Shown here in pieces: positions 41,777 to 52,101 of a DNA stretch of 64,000 nt. The notes below the pieces were generated by a model that was not told where the DNA came from, made no database searches, and worked only from the letters and a program-made list of their open reading frames with translations. Position 1 is the first letter of the stretch; each line of letters starts with the position of its first letter. Location of the stretch: assembly GCF_000633515.1 (NCBI RefSeq), contig NZ_AYMP01000004.1, positions 124,001 to 188,000 of the forward strand, written 5' to 3'. A program made the position numbers and the translations under genes. This stretch comes from Morganella morganii H1r (GTDB taxonomy: Bacteria; Pseudomonadota; Gammaproteobacteria; Enterobacterales; Enterobacteriaceae).

Positions 41777-42907
41777 TTATTCTCCGCGCCGGTACTGATA
41801 ATAAGCGGCACAAGCCCCTTCAGAGGAGACCATCAGTGCGCCGAGTGCTGTTTCCGGTGTGCATGCGTTGCCGAATAACGGACAGTCCACCGGTTTGCAG
41901 CGGCCGGTTAATACATCCCCGCAACGCGCCTGCGGGTTATCAGCAACAGACTGCGGCTGCGGCCGGAAGCGGCGTTCAGCATCAAATTCATGGTAAGCCG
42001 GTGTCAGCTGAATACCCGAGTCCGCGATATTACCCAGTCCGCGCCATTCACTGCTGGATTTCAGTTCAAAGACTTCCGCCAGTGCTTTCTGTGCCAGCAG
42101 GTTCCCCTGCTCCGGCACAATTCGGCTGTACTGATTTTCCACCGCCATCAGCGCGTGGTTGTCCTGTGCCTGTTTTTTCAGCTGGCGGACAACCATCAGA
42201 ATGGCGGTCAGCAGATCCAGCGGCTCAAAGCCGGTCACCACAAACGGTTTGGCGAATTCATCACACAGCGGCTGATACGGCGTGCAGCCAATCACCATAC
42301 TGACGTGCCCCGGCGCGATAAAGCCGTCGATAAACACATCTTTCTGCTCCAGCAGTGTGCGCAGCGTCGGGATAATGGTGATGTGCTGACAAAAAACGGT
42401 GAAGTTTTTCAGTCCGTTTTTTTTCGCCAGCTGTAAGGTCGCCGCCGTGCCCGGCATGGTGGTTTCAAACCCCAGTCCGAAGAAAACAACCTCTTTGTCA
42501 GGATTATCACGGGCAATGGTCAGCGCATCCAGCGGGGAATAGACAATACGGATGTCGCTGCCGTGACGGCGGGCATCCAGCAGTGAACCGCCGCGTCCGG
42601 GAACGCGCATGGCATCCCCGAACGTACAGAAAATCACCCCCGGACGGGCTGCGATTTCCAGACAGGCATCAATACGCCCCATCGGCAGCACACAGACCGG
42701 GCAGCCCGGCCCGTGAACAAATTCCACGGAATCAGGCAGCAGTTTATCCAGCCCGAATTTAAAAATGGCGTGCGTATGTCCGCCGCACACTTCCATAATC
42801 TGCAAAGGCTGTTTCAGCGGATGCGGCCACGAAGCCATCTCTTCCCGGATCTGCGCCAGCAGTTTTTCTGCCAGTGCCGGATCACGGAATTCATCAACAA
42901 AACGCAT
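41777..42907 (-). CDS. hypD: Hydrogenase maturation protein HypD
   Basis: Fe-S protein scaffold on which the Fe(CN)2CO group is built together with HypC. 376 residues. Visible: MEVCGGHTHAIFKFGL with the conserved Cys, the cluster motif GPGCPVCVLPMGRID, FFGLGFETTMPGTAA and the C-terminal cysteines (RCGDVLTGRCKPVDCPLFGNAC). It follows hypB by 9 bases, with no hypC between them as there is in E. coli hypABCDE. Confidence 0.97.
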   Translation of the reverse strand: MRFVDEFRDPALAEKLLAQIREEMASWPHPLKQPLQIMEVCGGHTHAIFKFGLDKLLPDSVEFVHGPGCPVCVLPMGRIDACLEIAARPGVIFCTFGDAMRVPGRGGSLLDARRHGSDIRIVYSPLDALTIARDNPDKEVVFFGLGFETTMPGTAATLQLAKKNGLKNFTVFCQHITIIPTLRTLLEQKDVFIDGFIAPGHVSMVIGCTPYQPLCDEFAKPFVVTGFEPLDLLTAILMVVRQLKKQAQDNHALMAVENQYSRIVPEQGNLLAQKALAEVFELKSSSEWRGLGNIADSGIQLTPAYHEFDAERRFRPQPQSVADNPQARCGDVLTGRCKPVDCPLFGNACTPETALGALMVSSEGACAAYYQYRRGE

Positions 42908-42916
42908 AGAAATCCC

Positions 42917-43954
42917 TTATTCCGCCGTACTGCGCTGCTGCTTCACCTTACTCAGGCGATCCTGCAACCAGGCAACCCATTCATCCATTCCTTCACCGGT
43001 AGTGGCTGACAGCACAATGACATCGATATCCGGATTCACACGGCGTGCCGCATTCACACAGGCTTCAATATTGACATTCACATACGGCAGCAGGTCGATT
43101 TTGTTAATCAGCATCAGGTCTGCGGCAGCAAACATATGTGGGTATTTCAGTGGCTTATCCTCACCTTCTGTCACTGACAGAATCGCCACTTTATGCTGCT
43201 CACCCAGATCAAAACCGGCCGGGCAGACCAGGTTACCGACGTTTTCGATAAATAACAGGCTGTTATCTTTCAGTCCGAGATGATGCATAGCGTCATGCAC
43301 CATTTGTGCATCCAGATGACACCCTTTGCCGGTATTAACCTGAATCGCCGGTACACCGGTTGCGCGGATCCGCTCAGCATCATTGGTGGTTTGCTGGTCG
43401 CCTTCAATCACGGCACAAGGGATTTTGTCTTTCAGGTAATTGAGTGTGCGGGTCAGTAATGTGGTTTTGCCGGAGCCGGGGCTGGACACCAGGTTCAGCG
43501 CCAGAATGCCCTGCTCCTGTAAATGTTCACGGTTATGGACGGCGATTTGGTTGTTTTTATCCAGCACCCCCATCTCAATCTGTACCATCCGTTTCTGGGT
43601 CAGGCCCGGCGCGTGTGTGCCCGCTTCGCCCATCCCGTAATGCATATTGTCTTTATCAACTACCGGCGCAAAAGCCGCTGCGTGATCATGGTCATGACCG
43701 TGGTCGTGCGCATGTTCATGATCATGTGAATGATGATGATCATGAGCATGTTCGTGCTCATGCTCTTCACCGGCTTCACGGCCGTCATAATAGTAGTGAT
43801 TTACATCACCGTTATGATGATAGTGGTGGTGATGAATAATGACAGGGCGGGAATGGTTGTCATGGTCATGATGATGGTGATCATGGCCGTGGTGGTCGTG
43901 GCTGTGACCTTCAATCTGCACGTTTCCTTCGCTGCAACCGCATGTGCTGCACAT
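42917..43954 (-). CDS. hypB: Hydrogenase nickel incorporation GTPase HypB (histidine-rich form)
   Basis: GTPase that inserts nickel into NiFe hydrogenases. 345 residues from [16 protein letters not shown], the N-terminal CxxCGC high-affinity nickel site. Residues about 17-91 carry roughly 33 histidines in HDH- and HEH-type runs, absent from E. coli HypB. The G domain has [13 protein letters not shown] (P-loop), [19 protein letters not shown] and NKIDLLPY. The His tail resembles nickel-storing HypBs of Bradyrhizobium. An in-frame extension to 44026 has no family similarity. No hypA upstream. Confidence 0.96.
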   Translation of the reverse strand: MCSTCGCSEGNVQIEGHSHDHHGHDHHHHDHDNHSRPVIIHHHHYHHNGDVNHYYYDGREAGEEHEHEHAHDHHHSHDHEHAHDHGHDHDHAAAFAPVVDKDNMHYGMGEAGTHAPGLTQKRMVQIEMGVLDKNNQIAVHNREHLQEQGILALNLVSSPGSGKTTLLTRTLNYLKDKIPCAVIEGDQQTTNDAERIRATGVPAIQVNTGKGCHLDAQMVHDAMHHLGLKDNSLLFIENVGNLVCPAGFDLGEQHKVAILSVTEGEDKPLKYPHMFAAADLMLINKIDLLPYVNVNIEACVNAARRVNPDIDVIVLSATTGEGMDEWVAWLQDRLSKVKQQRSTAE

Positions 43955-44070
43955 AATCCTGACTCCTGCTCGATTTATTGGCTCCGGCGCGGCATTGTGG
44001 TCAGATTCGTGACAGGTGCGGAGCATCTGATCACGCTGTGTCGGGCAGTCAACATAAATAAAATATTACA

Positions 44071-44104
44071 CATAAAAGCCGGTAAACCATTACCGGCTTT
44101 TATG
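44071..44104. terminator. Long perfect hairpin between hypB and uppP
   Basis: 14-bp perfect stem (CATAAAAGCCGGTA / TACCGGCTTTTATG) with a 6-base loop. U-rich in both directions, it probably separates uppP from hypB. Confidence 0.75.
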
Positions 44105-44154
44105 TATCCGTTATTAATTATATTACTAGCAAATCTGCAGAGTGCCCGCTTTGA

Positions 44155-44190
44155 CTTTGCGCAGGTCAGATGGATTTTCCCTGCGCAAAG
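44155..44190. other. Second hairpin downstream of uppP
   Basis: 11-bp perfect stem CTTTGCGCAGG / CCTGCGCAAAG with a 14-base loop, 22 bases after the uppP stop. Possible first transcription stop or RNA 3' end for uppP. Confidence 0.5.
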
Positions 44191-44211
44191 AGTGATGTGT
44201 TTACGCGAAAC

Positions 44212-45033
44212 TCAGTGAACAAAGACCACGTAAACAGCAGCAGCCACAATAAAGCGGTAGATAGCAAACGGGATAAAGGAGATACGTTTAATCAGTGACA
44301 GGAAGGTTTTCATGGCAATCAAGGCCACAATAAACGCCGCCAGGAAACCGACCGCAAACATCGGAATATCCGAACTGCTCAGGAAATGCCAGCTTTTGTA
44401 TAAATCCAGTGCTGTCGCGCCCATCATCATCGGTACGGCCAGAATAAAGGAAAACTCTGACGCGGTGTAACGGTTGATCCCCATCAGCATACCGCCGGAG
44501 ATGGTGGCACCCGAGCGGGAGAATCCCGGCCACAATGCCAGGCACTGGAAACAGCCGATGGCAAACGCCTGACGGTAGCTGATGTCATCAAGACCTGTGG
44601 CCTGCACCTTCTTCGGCTTAAAGACTTCCGCCACAATCAGCAGGATACCGCCCGCAACCAGCGCGTACATCACATTCACCGGATTAAACAGAGACTTGAT
44701 CTGATCCCGCAGCAGTAAACCGAGAACCACCGCCGGTAACATAGCAATAATAATGTGGAGTAAATTCAGTTTTCCCTGCGTCTGCCCTTCATGGGGAACC
44801 CGGCCGAAATGAATGCCGATAAGGGCAAACATCCGCCGCCAGAACAGGAAAACCACTGCCAGGATGGAACCGAGCTGGATAACCACTTCAAACGTTTTCG
44901 CTTTATCGCCTGTAAAGCCGATAAGCTCAGCAACAATAATCATATGACCGGTTGATGACACCGGCAGGAATTCGGTTAACCCTTCAACAACCCCGAGAAT
45001 CAATGCATGCAGTAAACTTGTGATATCGCCCAT
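44212..45033 (-). CDS. uppP: Undecaprenyl-diphosphate phosphatase
   Basis: Recycles the lipid carrier of peptidoglycan synthesis; overexpression gives bacitracin resistance (old name bacA). 273 residues from [18 protein letters not shown], the E. coli length; the frame runs 11 codons further but without family similarity. Motifs [15 protein letters not shown] and [13 protein letters not shown] are intact. Confidence 0.97.
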   Translation of the reverse strand: MGDITSLLHALILGVVEGLTEFLPVSSTGHMIIVAELIGFTGDKAKTFEVVIQLGSILAVVFLFWRRMFALIGIHFGRVPHEGQTQGKLNLLHIIIAMLPAVVLGLLLRDQIKSLFNPVNVMYALVAGGILLIVAEVFKPKKVQATGLDDISYRQAFAIGCFQCLALWPGFSRSGATISGGMLMGINRYTASEFSFILAVPMMMGATALDLYKSWHFLSSSDIPMFAVGFLAAFIVALIAMKTFLSLIKRISFIPFAIYRFIVAAAVYVVFVH

Positions 45034-45177
45034 ATAACGCCCTGTATGGCAGATAAAATAAGGCACTCCCGGACGCGGGAATGCCGGATACGGAGGACAG
45101 CATATGACGCAAGTGTGACAGTTTCATGACACCCTCAGCGCTTTTATGACAGTTCCGCTGACGGCATTATGACAATA

Positions 45178-45531
45178 TCAGCCCGCACTTCGTTCAATCA
45201 TGACACCGACTTCTTCCGCCTGCGCCACCGCCCCCGGTTTAGCCACACGAATACGCACCCACGGTGTAGCGAACTCTGTCAGCAATAATGACGCCACTTC
45301 TTCCGCCACACGTTCCACCAGCGCGAACGCTCTTGTCTGTACATAATTCAGGATAGCGGTGCTGACACTGGCATAATCGAGACAATGTTCCACATCGTCA
45401 CTCTCAGATGCGCGTTTGTTATCCCAGTGCATTTCGATATCGAGCACCAATTTCTGCGTAATATCCTTTTCCCAGTCGTAAGCACCAATCGTTGTAAAAA
45501 CAACAAGTTTCTTAATAAAAACAACATCCAT
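45178..45531 (-). CDS. folB: Dihydroneopterin aldolase
   Basis: Folate pathway enzyme converting dihydroneopterin to hydroxymethyldihydropterin and glycolaldehyde. 117 residues from MDVVFIKKLVVFTTIGAYDWE. The catalytic segment ALVERVAEEVASLLL and the C-terminal KPGAVAQAEEVGVMIER are clear. A TTG two codons upstream is the alternative start. Divergent from plsY. Confidence 0.96.
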   Translation of the reverse strand: MDVVFIKKLVVFTTIGAYDWEKDITQKLVLDIEMHWDNKRASESDDVEHCLDYASVSTAILNYVQTRAFALVERVAEEVASLLLTEFATPWVRIRVAKPGAVAQAEEVGVMIERSAG

Positions 45532-45639
45532 CCGCAATTACCCCGTTTTTTTATGCTCATCGGATATCACTTCCCATGAAATATGCGTATTATCCATGGG
45601 GAGCAATAACTATAATTTACCGTCTGTCAGGAGAGAAGC

Positions 45640-46296
45640 ATGAGTGGAATCGCGCTTGGTATGATCATCTTCGCTTATCTGCTGGGATCAATTTCCAGTG
45701 CGATCCTGATCTGCCGTCTTGCGGGACTGCCGGATCCGCGGCATCACGGCTCCGGAAACCCGGGGGCGACCAACGTGCTGCGCATCGGCGGCAAACTGGC
45801 GGCTGCCGGTGTCCTTATCTGCGACGTTCTCAAGGGTATGCTGCCGGTCTGGCTCGCCTACCTCCTGCAAATACCGTATTTTTACCTCGGCATTATCGCC
45901 ATTGCTGCCTGTTTAGGCCATATTTATCCGGTATTTTTCCACTTTAAAGGCGGAAAAGGCGTGGCAACGGCATTTGGGTCGATTGCCGCCATCGGCTGGG
46001 ATCTGACCGGACTGGTTGCCGGCACCTGGCTGCTGACCGTGCTGCTGAGTGGTTACTCATCATTAGGCGCAATTGTCAGTGCGCTGGTAGCTCCGTTTTA
46101 TGTCTGGTGGTTCAAACCGGAGTTTACCTTCCCGGTCGCCATGCTCTCCTGTCTGGTGCTGATCCGCCATCATGACAATATCCAGCGGTTGTGGCGCGGG
46201 CAGGAAAGCCGCATCTGGCAGAAGCTGAAGAAAAAGCGGGCCAAAACGGATAAAGAGATAATTCAGGAAGCGAAAGAGCAGGAAAAAGAGGATTAA
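45640..46296 (+). CDS. plsY: Acyl-phosphate glycerol-3-phosphate acyltransferase PlsY
   Basis: Inner-membrane enzyme making lysophosphatidic acid from acyl-phosphate. 218 residues; the C-terminus is longer and more charged than E. coli PlsY (205). Signature loops are [31 protein letters not shown] and [13 protein letters not shown]. Good ribosome site AGGAG. Divergent from folB. Confidence 0.96.
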   Translation: MSGIALGMIIFAYLLGSISSAILICRLAGLPDPRHHGSGNPGATNVLRIGGKLAAAGVLICDVLKGMLPVWLAYLLQIPYFYLGIIAIAACLGHIYPVFFHFKGGKGVATAFGSIAAIGWDLTGLVAGTWLLTVLLSGYSSLGAIVSALVAPFYVWWFKPEFTFPVAMLSCLVLIRHHDNIQRLWRGQESRIWQKLKKKRAKTDKEIIQEAKEQEKED

Positions 46297-46320
46297 AAAA
46301 GGCGCTGAAGCGCCTTTTTT
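46295..46320. terminator. Bidirectional terminator between plsY and tsaD
   Basis: AAAAAAGGCGC / GCGCCTTTTTT with a 4-base loop: a perfect stem giving a U-run in both directions. Confidence 0.9.
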
Positions 46321-46331
46321 GTGTCCGGAGA

Positions 46332-47351
46332 TTATTTGTCCAGCGGCGGTAACTCAGCCAGCGGCCAGCGCGGACGGACGGTCACCCCTAACTCACTGCG
46401 CATCCCGCCTTTGAAGCGGATCATCCCGGCCAGTGCAATCATCGCACCGTTATCCGTGCACAGCTCAGGACGGGCGTAGAATGCCTCTCCGCCCAGTTTC
46501 TGCAGTGTCTGCGCCATGCGTTCACGCAGTGTGCGGTTTGCACTCACGCCACCTGCCATCACCAGCCGTTTAAAGCCGGTCTGCTCCAGCGCGCGTTTGC
46601 ATTTGATTACCAGCGTATCCACCACCGCATCTTCAAAAGCACGGGCGATATCTGCTTTGGTCTGATCTGAATCATCATTCTGATGAATGGTATTGGCAGC
46701 AAAGGTTTTCAGCCCGGAGAAGCTGAAATCCAGCCCCGGCCGGTCGGTCATCGGACGCGGGAAGGTAAAACGCCCCGGCGTGCCCTGCGCTGCCATGCGT
46801 GACAGTGCAGGCCCGCCCGGATAATCCAGCCCCAGTAATTTGGCTGTTTTATCAAAGGCTTCCCCGGCTGCATCATCAATAGATTCACCCAGCAGTGTGT
46901 ATTCACCGATACCGGTCACACTGATTAACTGTGTGTGACCGCCGGATACCAGCAGCGCGACAAACGGAAATTCCGGCTGATGTTCTTCCAGCATCGGTGC
47001 CAGCAGATGGCCTTCCATATGGTGAACCGGCACCGCCGGGACATCCCAGGAAAACGCCAGTGCACGGCCGACTGTTGCCCCGACCATCAGCGCCCCGACC
47101 AGCCCCGGTCCTGCGGTATAGGCCACCGCATCAATATCCTGTGCCGTCAGACCGGCCTCTTTCAGTGCTGCCTGAATCAGCGGCACCGTTTTCCGGATAT
47201 GGTCACGGGATGCCAGTTCCGGCACCACGCCGCCGTAATCCGCGTGGACTTTGATCTGGCTGTATAACTGATTAGCCAGCAAACCGGCTTCATCATCATA
47301 AATTGCGATTCCGGTTTCATCGCAGGACGTTTCAATGCCTAACACTCGCAT
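46332..47351 (-). CDS. tsaD: tRNA N6-adenosine threonylcarbamoyltransferase TsaD
   Basis: Transfers threonylcarbamoyl to A37 of ANN-decoding tRNAs together with TsaB and TsaE. 339 residues from [20 protein letters not shown]. The metal-binding [24 protein letters not shown] and [14 protein letters not shown] are present. The frame is open 24 codons upstream into the rpsU regulatory region; not family-like. Divergent from rpsU. Confidence 0.97.
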   Translation of the reverse strand: MRVLGIETSCDETGIAIYDDEAGLLANQLYSQIKVHADYGGVVPELASRDHIRKTVPLIQAALKEAGLTAQDIDAVAYTAGPGLVGALMVGATVGRALAFSWDVPAVPVHHMEGHLLAPMLEEHQPEFPFVALLVSGGHTQLISVTGIGEYTLLGESIDDAAGEAFDKTAKLLGLDYPGGPALSRMAAQGTPGRFTFPRPMTDRPGLDFSFSGLKTFAANTIHQNDDSDQTKADIARAFEDAVVDTLVIKCKRALEQTGFKRLVMAGGVSANRTLRERMAQTLQKLGGEAFYARPELCTDNGAMIALAGMIRFKGGMRSELGVTVRPRWPLAELPPLDK

Positions 47352-47514
47352 GGGACTTAACTCGCTGGAACAAAAACTGACGGGACTGGCGGCGGACAGC
47401 AGAACGCAAATCCGTCTCCGCAAAGAATGCAGTGTATCACCATAATGACGTGCTGACAGGTATTAAGGTGAAATACGGGGCTTTTCTGCCGTATTTTTAT
47501 TCAGCAAAAACCGC

Positions 47515-47523
47515 TTATTCACA
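47515..47523 (+). promoter_or_regulatory. DnaA box 1 upstream of rpsU
   Basis: TTATTCACA, a match to the TTATNCACA consensus, 53 bases upstream of the -35. Confidence 0.65.
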
Positions 47524-47535
47524 GGATGAACACAG

Positions 47536-47544
47536 TTATCCACA
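47536..47544 (+). promoter_or_regulatory. DnaA box 2 upstream of rpsU
   Basis: TTATCCACA, the strongest DnaA-box form, 21 bases after box 1 (two helical turns), same orientation. Confidence 0.72.
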
Positions 47545-47575
47545 CACTTTTCCCCTGCATAACGGATTTCTGTTG

Positions 47576-47604
47576 CTGACAAATCACCGCGTATCCGCTA
47601 TAAT
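47576..47604 (+). promoter_or_regulatory. Sigma-70 promoter of the rpsU-dnaG-rpoD operon
   Basis: CTGACA (47576-47581), 17-base spacer, perfect TATAAT (47599-47604). It is the best promoter in the 449-bp gap; the start would fall near 47611. Confidence 0.75.
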
Positions 47605-47691
47605 CTGCACCCTCTGTAAAACCCCTGTCGGGTGTGCGGATCCGGTCCCGGCGGTAACACCGGACCAAATCCGGGGTATTTCTCTGTCTGA

Positions 47692-47700
47692 TTATCCACA
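47692..47700 (+). promoter_or_regulatory. DnaA box 3 in the rpsU leader
   Basis: A second perfect TTATCCACA, about 80 bases downstream of the inferred transcription start, same orientation. Confidence 0.7.
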
Positions 47701-47788
47701 GCACTTTACAACGTGGGTCACATTGAAGTAAAATTCCGCACCATTTTAAAGACAACTGGCATAACGCCAGTACAGACCTATTTATTGA

Positions 47789-48016
<228 letters not shown>

Positions 48017-48127
48017 TCGCTGCGGCCGCGCCGCAACTTAGTCAGACCGCAGTAGTTGCAGTTAATGGCCGTGTTTCCGGAAGGAAGCGCGGCTTATTAT
48101 CGTTATCAGACAGGCGAAAAAGGGGTT

Positions 48128-49864
48128 ATGGCCGGGCGCATTCCACGCACATTTATCAACGACTTATTAGCGAGAACCGATATCATCGATCTTATCGATG
48201 TCAGGGTGCCGCTGAAAAAACACGGTAAAAATCACCAGGCGTGTTGTCCTTTCCACAACGAAAAAACTCCCTCTTTTACAGTCAGCAGCGATAAACAGTT
48301 TTACCACTGCTTCGGCTGTGGTGCCCACGGCAATGCTATTGATTTTTTAATTAATTATGACCGGCTCGAGTTTGTCGAGGCGATCGAAGAATTAGCAGCA
48401 ATGCACGGGCTGGATGTTCCTTATGAAACCGGAAGCGGCAGCAGCCAGATAGAAAAACATCAGCGCCAGAATCTGTATCAGCTGATGGAAAAACTGGACA
48501 GCTTTTACCGCCATGCATTACAGGCCGATAACGCCGGTCATGCCCGTGAGTACCTGAACCGCCGGGGTCTGAGTCAGGAGATTATCAGCCGGTTTGCTAT
48601 CGGCTATGCCCCCGCCGGATGGGACAACGTCCTCAAACGCTTTGCCCGCAGTGAGGATGACCGTCAGCAGTTGCTGGATGCAGGCATGTTAGTGGTCAAT
48701 GATAACGGCCGCTGCTATGACCGCTTCAGGGAACGTGTGATGTTTCCTATCCGCGACCGGCGCGGCCGGGTAATTGCCTTCGGCGGACGTGTTCTTGATG
48801 ACGCACTGCCGAAATACCTGAACTCACCGGAAACCGATATTTTTCATAAGGGCCGTCAGTTATTCGGGCTGTATGAAGCGCAGCAGAATAACCGCGAACT
48901 GTCCCGCATCCTTGTGGTGGAAGGCTATATGGATGTGGTTGCCCTGGCACAGTTCGGTATTGATTATGCGGTGGCCTCACTCGGGACATCGACAACGGCA
49001 GAGCACATACAGTTGCTCTATCGGACATCTGATACCATAATTTGTTGTTACGACGGAGACCGCGCCGGACGCGAAGCCGCCTGGCGGGCACTCGAAACGG
49101 CCCTTCCTCATCTGAATGACGGGCGGCAGCTTCGTTTTATGTTTTTACCGGACGGTGATGACCCGGATTCACTGGTACGCCGCGAAGGCCGTGAGGCTTT
49201 TGAGCAGCGGCAGAATGAGGCTCACAGTCTGTCTCAGTTTCTGTTCGATACCCTGCTGCGCCAGGTGGATATGAGCACCCCGGAGGGGCGCAGCAAGCTG
49301 AATGCCCTCGCCATGCCGCTGATAAGCCGCGTGCCGGGTGAAGCACAGCAGGCGTTTTTATTGCAGGATCTGGGCAATTTACTCGGATTACCGGATATCA
49401 CACAGCTCAAACAGGCTGTCCGCCAGAGTGAAAACAGTCCCGGTTATCAGGCCCCGAAGCTGAAACCGACCACCATGCGGATCCTGATTGCCCTGCTGGT
49501 GCAGAATCCGCAGTTTGCTCAATTAGTGCCACCGCTGGAATCCATTGATACCAGCCGTATTGCCGGTTTTTCATTATTCAGGGAACTGATTGATACCTGT
49601 TTATCACAACCCGGGCTGACCACCGGTCAGTTACTGGAACACTACCGTGATAATAAATTAGCGCCACAACTTGAAAAACTGGCCGGATGGAACGATATAG
49701 AGATAGATGAGATAGCAGAAAAAACCTTCAAAGATGCGTTAAATCATCTGGTGGTATCTGCTCTCAATGACCGGTTTAACTTCCTGATCGCCAAAGAGCG
49801 GACAGAAGGTCTGACCCCGGAAGAGCGCAATGAAGTGAGCCTTCTCGTACGGGTCCGGCAATAA
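48128..49864 (+). CDS. dnaG: DNA primase
   Basis: Synthesises RNA primers at the replication fork with DnaB. 578 residues (581 in E. coli) from MAGRIPRTFINDLLARTD; the frame is open from a TTG at 48056 but that extension lacks similarity. Zinc domain CCPFHNEKTPSF...CFGCGAHG (about 39-67), TOPRIM motifs VVEGYMDVVAL and CYDGDRAGR (about 260-320), and a C-terminal helicase-binding domain (from about 430). 111 bases after rpsU. Confidence 0.98.
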   Translation: MAGRIPRTFINDLLARTDIIDLIDVRVPLKKHGKNHQACCPFHNEKTPSFTVSSDKQFYHCFGCGAHGNAIDFLINYDRLEFVEAIEELAAMHGLDVPYETGSGSSQIEKHQRQNLYQLMEKLDSFYRHALQADNAGHAREYLNRRGLSQEIISRFAIGYAPAGWDNVLKRFARSEDDRQQLLDAGMLVVNDNGRCYDRFRERVMFPIRDRRGRVIAFGGRVLDDALPKYLNSPETDIFHKGRQLFGLYEAQQNNRELSRILVVEGYMDVVALAQFGIDYAVASLGTSTTAEHIQLLYRTSDTIICCYDGDRAGREAAWRALETALPHLNDGRQLRFMFLPDGDDPDSLVRREGREAFEQRQNEAHSLSQFLFDTLLRQVDMSTPEGRSKLNALAMPLISRVPGEAQQAFLLQDLGNLLGLPDITQLKQAVRQSENSPGYQAPKLKPTTMRILIALLVQNPQFAQLVPPLESIDTSRIAGFSLFRELIDTCLSQPGLTTGQLLEHYRDNKLAPQLEKLAGWNDIEIDEIAEKTFKDALNHLVVSALNDRFNFLIAKERTEGLTPEERNEVSLLVRVRQ

Positions 49865-50048
49865 GTATTATTATTAAACTATGATGAATATAACGGCTTA
49901 AGTGCCGCAGACAGCAGGAACAGCCCTGCATGCCATGTCACCAAGGTTCATGGCCGAAGAAAAGAAATCCTTGATTGTTATTGTTGCTGGCTAAGTTGTT
50001 TTGCCGACCAACACAAACCTAAATACTCAGAAGTGTGGATACCGTCTT

Positions 50049-51899
50049 ATGGAGCAAAACCCGCAGTCACAGCTGAAACTTCTTGTCACCCGTGGTAAGG
50101 AGCAAGGCTATCTGACCTATGCTGAAGTCAATGACCATCTGCCTGAAGATATCGTCGATTCTGATCAGATCGAAGATATTATCCAGATGATCAATGACAT
50201 GGGCATTCAGGTAATGGAAGAAGCACCTGATGCTGATGATCTGATGCTGGCAGAGAATTCAACAGACACCGATGATGATGCAGCCGAAGCTGCAGCACAA
50301 GTCCTCTCAAGTGTAGAATCGGAAATTGGCCGGACCACTGACCCTGTGCGTATGTATATGCGTGAGATGGGGACGGTAGAACTGTTGACCCGCGAAGGCG
50401 AAATTGACATTGCCAAGCGCATCGAAGATGGCATCAATCAGGTTCAGTGTTCCGTTGCTGAATATCCTGAGGCAATCACGTATTTACTCGATCAGTACGA
50501 CCGCGTTGAAGCAGGCGAAGTCCGTCTTTCTGACCTGATTACCGGCTTTGTTGACCCGAACGCGGAAGAAGATCTGGCACCAACCGCAACCAACATCGGT
50601 TCTGAGCTGCCGGCCGAAGAATTAAACAAAGATGACGACGACGAAGACGAAGAAGAAGAGGATGACAGTGACAGCGATGACGATAACAGCATCGATCCTG
50701 AACTGGCTCGTCAGAAATTCGAAGCGCTGCGTGTGCAGCATGAAAAAGCGCGTCAGCAGATTAAAATTCACGGCCGCGACCACCCGAACACCAATGCGGA
50801 AATCCAGCAGCTCTCTGAAGTTTTCAAAGAGTTCCGTTTAGTTCCGAAACAGTTTGACCACCTGGTCAACAACATGCGTGAAATGATGGATCGTGTCCGT
50901 CAGCAGGAACGCTACATCATGAAACTCTGCGTTGAGCAGAGCAAAATGCCGAAGAAAAACTTCATCACCCTGTTCACCGGCAATGAAACCAGTGATTCCT
51001 GGTTTACGGCTGCTGTCGCGATGAACAAACCGTGGTCTGAAAAGCTGCAGGATATCGCGGAAGAAGTTGAACGCAGCCTGCAACGCCTGCGTCAGATTGA
51101 AGAAGAAACCGGTCTGACCATTGAACAGGTCAAAGATATTAACCGCCGCATGTCTATCGGTGAAGCGAAAGCCCGCCGTGCGAAAAAAGAGATGGTTGAG
51201 GCGAACTTACGTCTGGTTATCTCTATCGCGAAAAAATACACCAACCGTGGCTTGCAGTTCCTGGATCTGATTCAGGAAGGTAACATCGGTCTGATGAAAG
51301 CGGTTGATAAATTTGAATACCGTCGTGGTTATAAGTTCTCAACCTATGCCACCTGGTGGATCCGTCAGGCGATTACCCGCTCTATCGCAGACCAGGCACG
51401 TACTATCCGTATCCCGGTGCATATGATTGAGACTATCAACAAACTCAACCGTATCTCCCGTCAGATGCTTCAGGAGATGGGCCGTGAGCCGTCACCGGAA
51501 GAGCTGGCAGAGCGGATGCTGATGCCGGAAGATAAGATCCGCAAAGTGCTGAAAATCGCCAAAGAGCCAATCTCAATGGAAACGCCGATTGGTGATGATG
51601 AAGATTCGCACTTAGGGGATTTCATCGAGGATACCACCCTCGAGCTGCCGCTGGATTCAGCCACCTCAGAGAGCCTGCGTTCCGCGACTCATGAAGTACT
51701 GGCTGGTCTGACTCCGCGTGAAGCAAAAGTACTGCGTATGCGTTTCGGTATTGATATGAATACTGACCACACGCTGGAAGAAGTGGGTAAACAGTTTGAC
51801 GTTACCCGCGAACGTATCCGTCAGATTGAAGCGAAAGCACTGCGCAAACTGCGCCACCCGAGCCGTTCTGAAGTGTTACGCAGCTTCCTCGACGAATAA
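50049..51899 (+). CDS. rpoD: RNA polymerase sigma factor RpoD (sigma-70)
   Basis: Housekeeping sigma factor. 616 residues from [20 protein letters not shown]; the upstream in-frame start at 50001 is outside the family. Region 1.1 at the N-terminus, an acidic stretch ([18 protein letters not shown]) in the non-conserved region, region 2 ([37 protein letters not shown]), region 3 and region 4 helix-turn-helix ([20 protein letters not shown]). Third gene of the operon, 184 bases after dnaG; that gap shows no clear terminator. Confidence 0.99.
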   Translation: MEQNPQSQLKLLVTRGKEQGYLTYAEVNDHLPEDIVDSDQIEDIIQMINDMGIQVMEEAPDADDLMLAENSTDTDDDAAEAAAQVLSSVESEIGRTTDPVRMYMREMGTVELLTREGEIDIAKRIEDGINQVQCSVAEYPEAITYLLDQYDRVEAGEVRLSDLITGFVDPNAEEDLAPTATNIGSELPAEELNKDDDDEDEEEEDDSDSDDDNSIDPELARQKFEALRVQHEKARQQIKIHGRDHPNTNAEIQQLSEVFKEFRLVPKQFDHLVNNMREMMDRVRQQERYIMKLCVEQSKMPKKNFITLFTGNETSDSWFTAAVAMNKPWSEKLQDIAEEVERSLQRLRQIEEETGLTIEQVKDINRRMSIGEAKARRAKKEMVEANLRLVISIAKKYTNRGLQFLDLIQEGNIGLMKAVDKFEYRRGYKFSTYATWWIRQAITRSIADQARTIRIPVHMIETINKLNRISRQMLQEMGREPSPEELAERMLMPEDKIRKVLKIAKEPISMETPIGDDEDSHLGDFIEDTTLELPLDSATSESLRSATHEVLAGLTPREAKVLRMRFGIDMNTDHTLEEVGKQFDVTRERIRQIEAKALRKLRHPSRSEVLRSFLDE

Positions 51900-51924
51900 T
51901 CCGCTTGAGGATCAGAGCATTATC

Positions 51925-51945
51925 AGGCGCCGTTTAACGGCGCCT
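51925..51945 (+). terminator. Terminator after rpoD
   Basis: AGGCGCCGTT / AACGGCGCCT-type perfect stem with a minimal loop, followed by TTTTTT. Confidence 0.9.
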
Positions 51946-52061
51946 TTTTTATGCTGACCCATTACCGGACAAACAGTCATTCATTTACACAATCACCGCA
52001 CATTAATCATTTTCCGAAGTCAATATTCCGCTCATAAAACAGTCAGATAGACAAGAAACGC

Positions 52062-52090
52062 TAGACCCCGCCGGAAACAGGCAGTATAAT
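52062..52090 (+). promoter_or_regulatory. Promoter of the ileX tRNA gene
   Basis: TAGACC (52062-52067), 17-base spacer, TATAAT (52085-52090), 11 bases before the mature tRNA 5' end. Confidence 0.7.
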
Positions 52091-52101
52091 CATCCCCACT
52101 C

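Noticed and set aside
43670-43910. CAT/GAT-rich repeats as a CRISPR-like or tandem-repeat locus
   Set aside because: It is the coding sequence of the histidine-rich part of HypB; there are no spacers and no fixed repeat unit.
43955-44026. N-terminal extension of hypB or remnant of hypA
   Set aside because: The 24 extra codons show no resemblance to HypA or HypB; HypB clearly starts at MCSTCGC.
48017-48127. Extension of DnaG from a TTG at 48056
   Set aside because: DnaG begins MAGRIPRTF at 48128 in the family; the upstream codons are not conserved.
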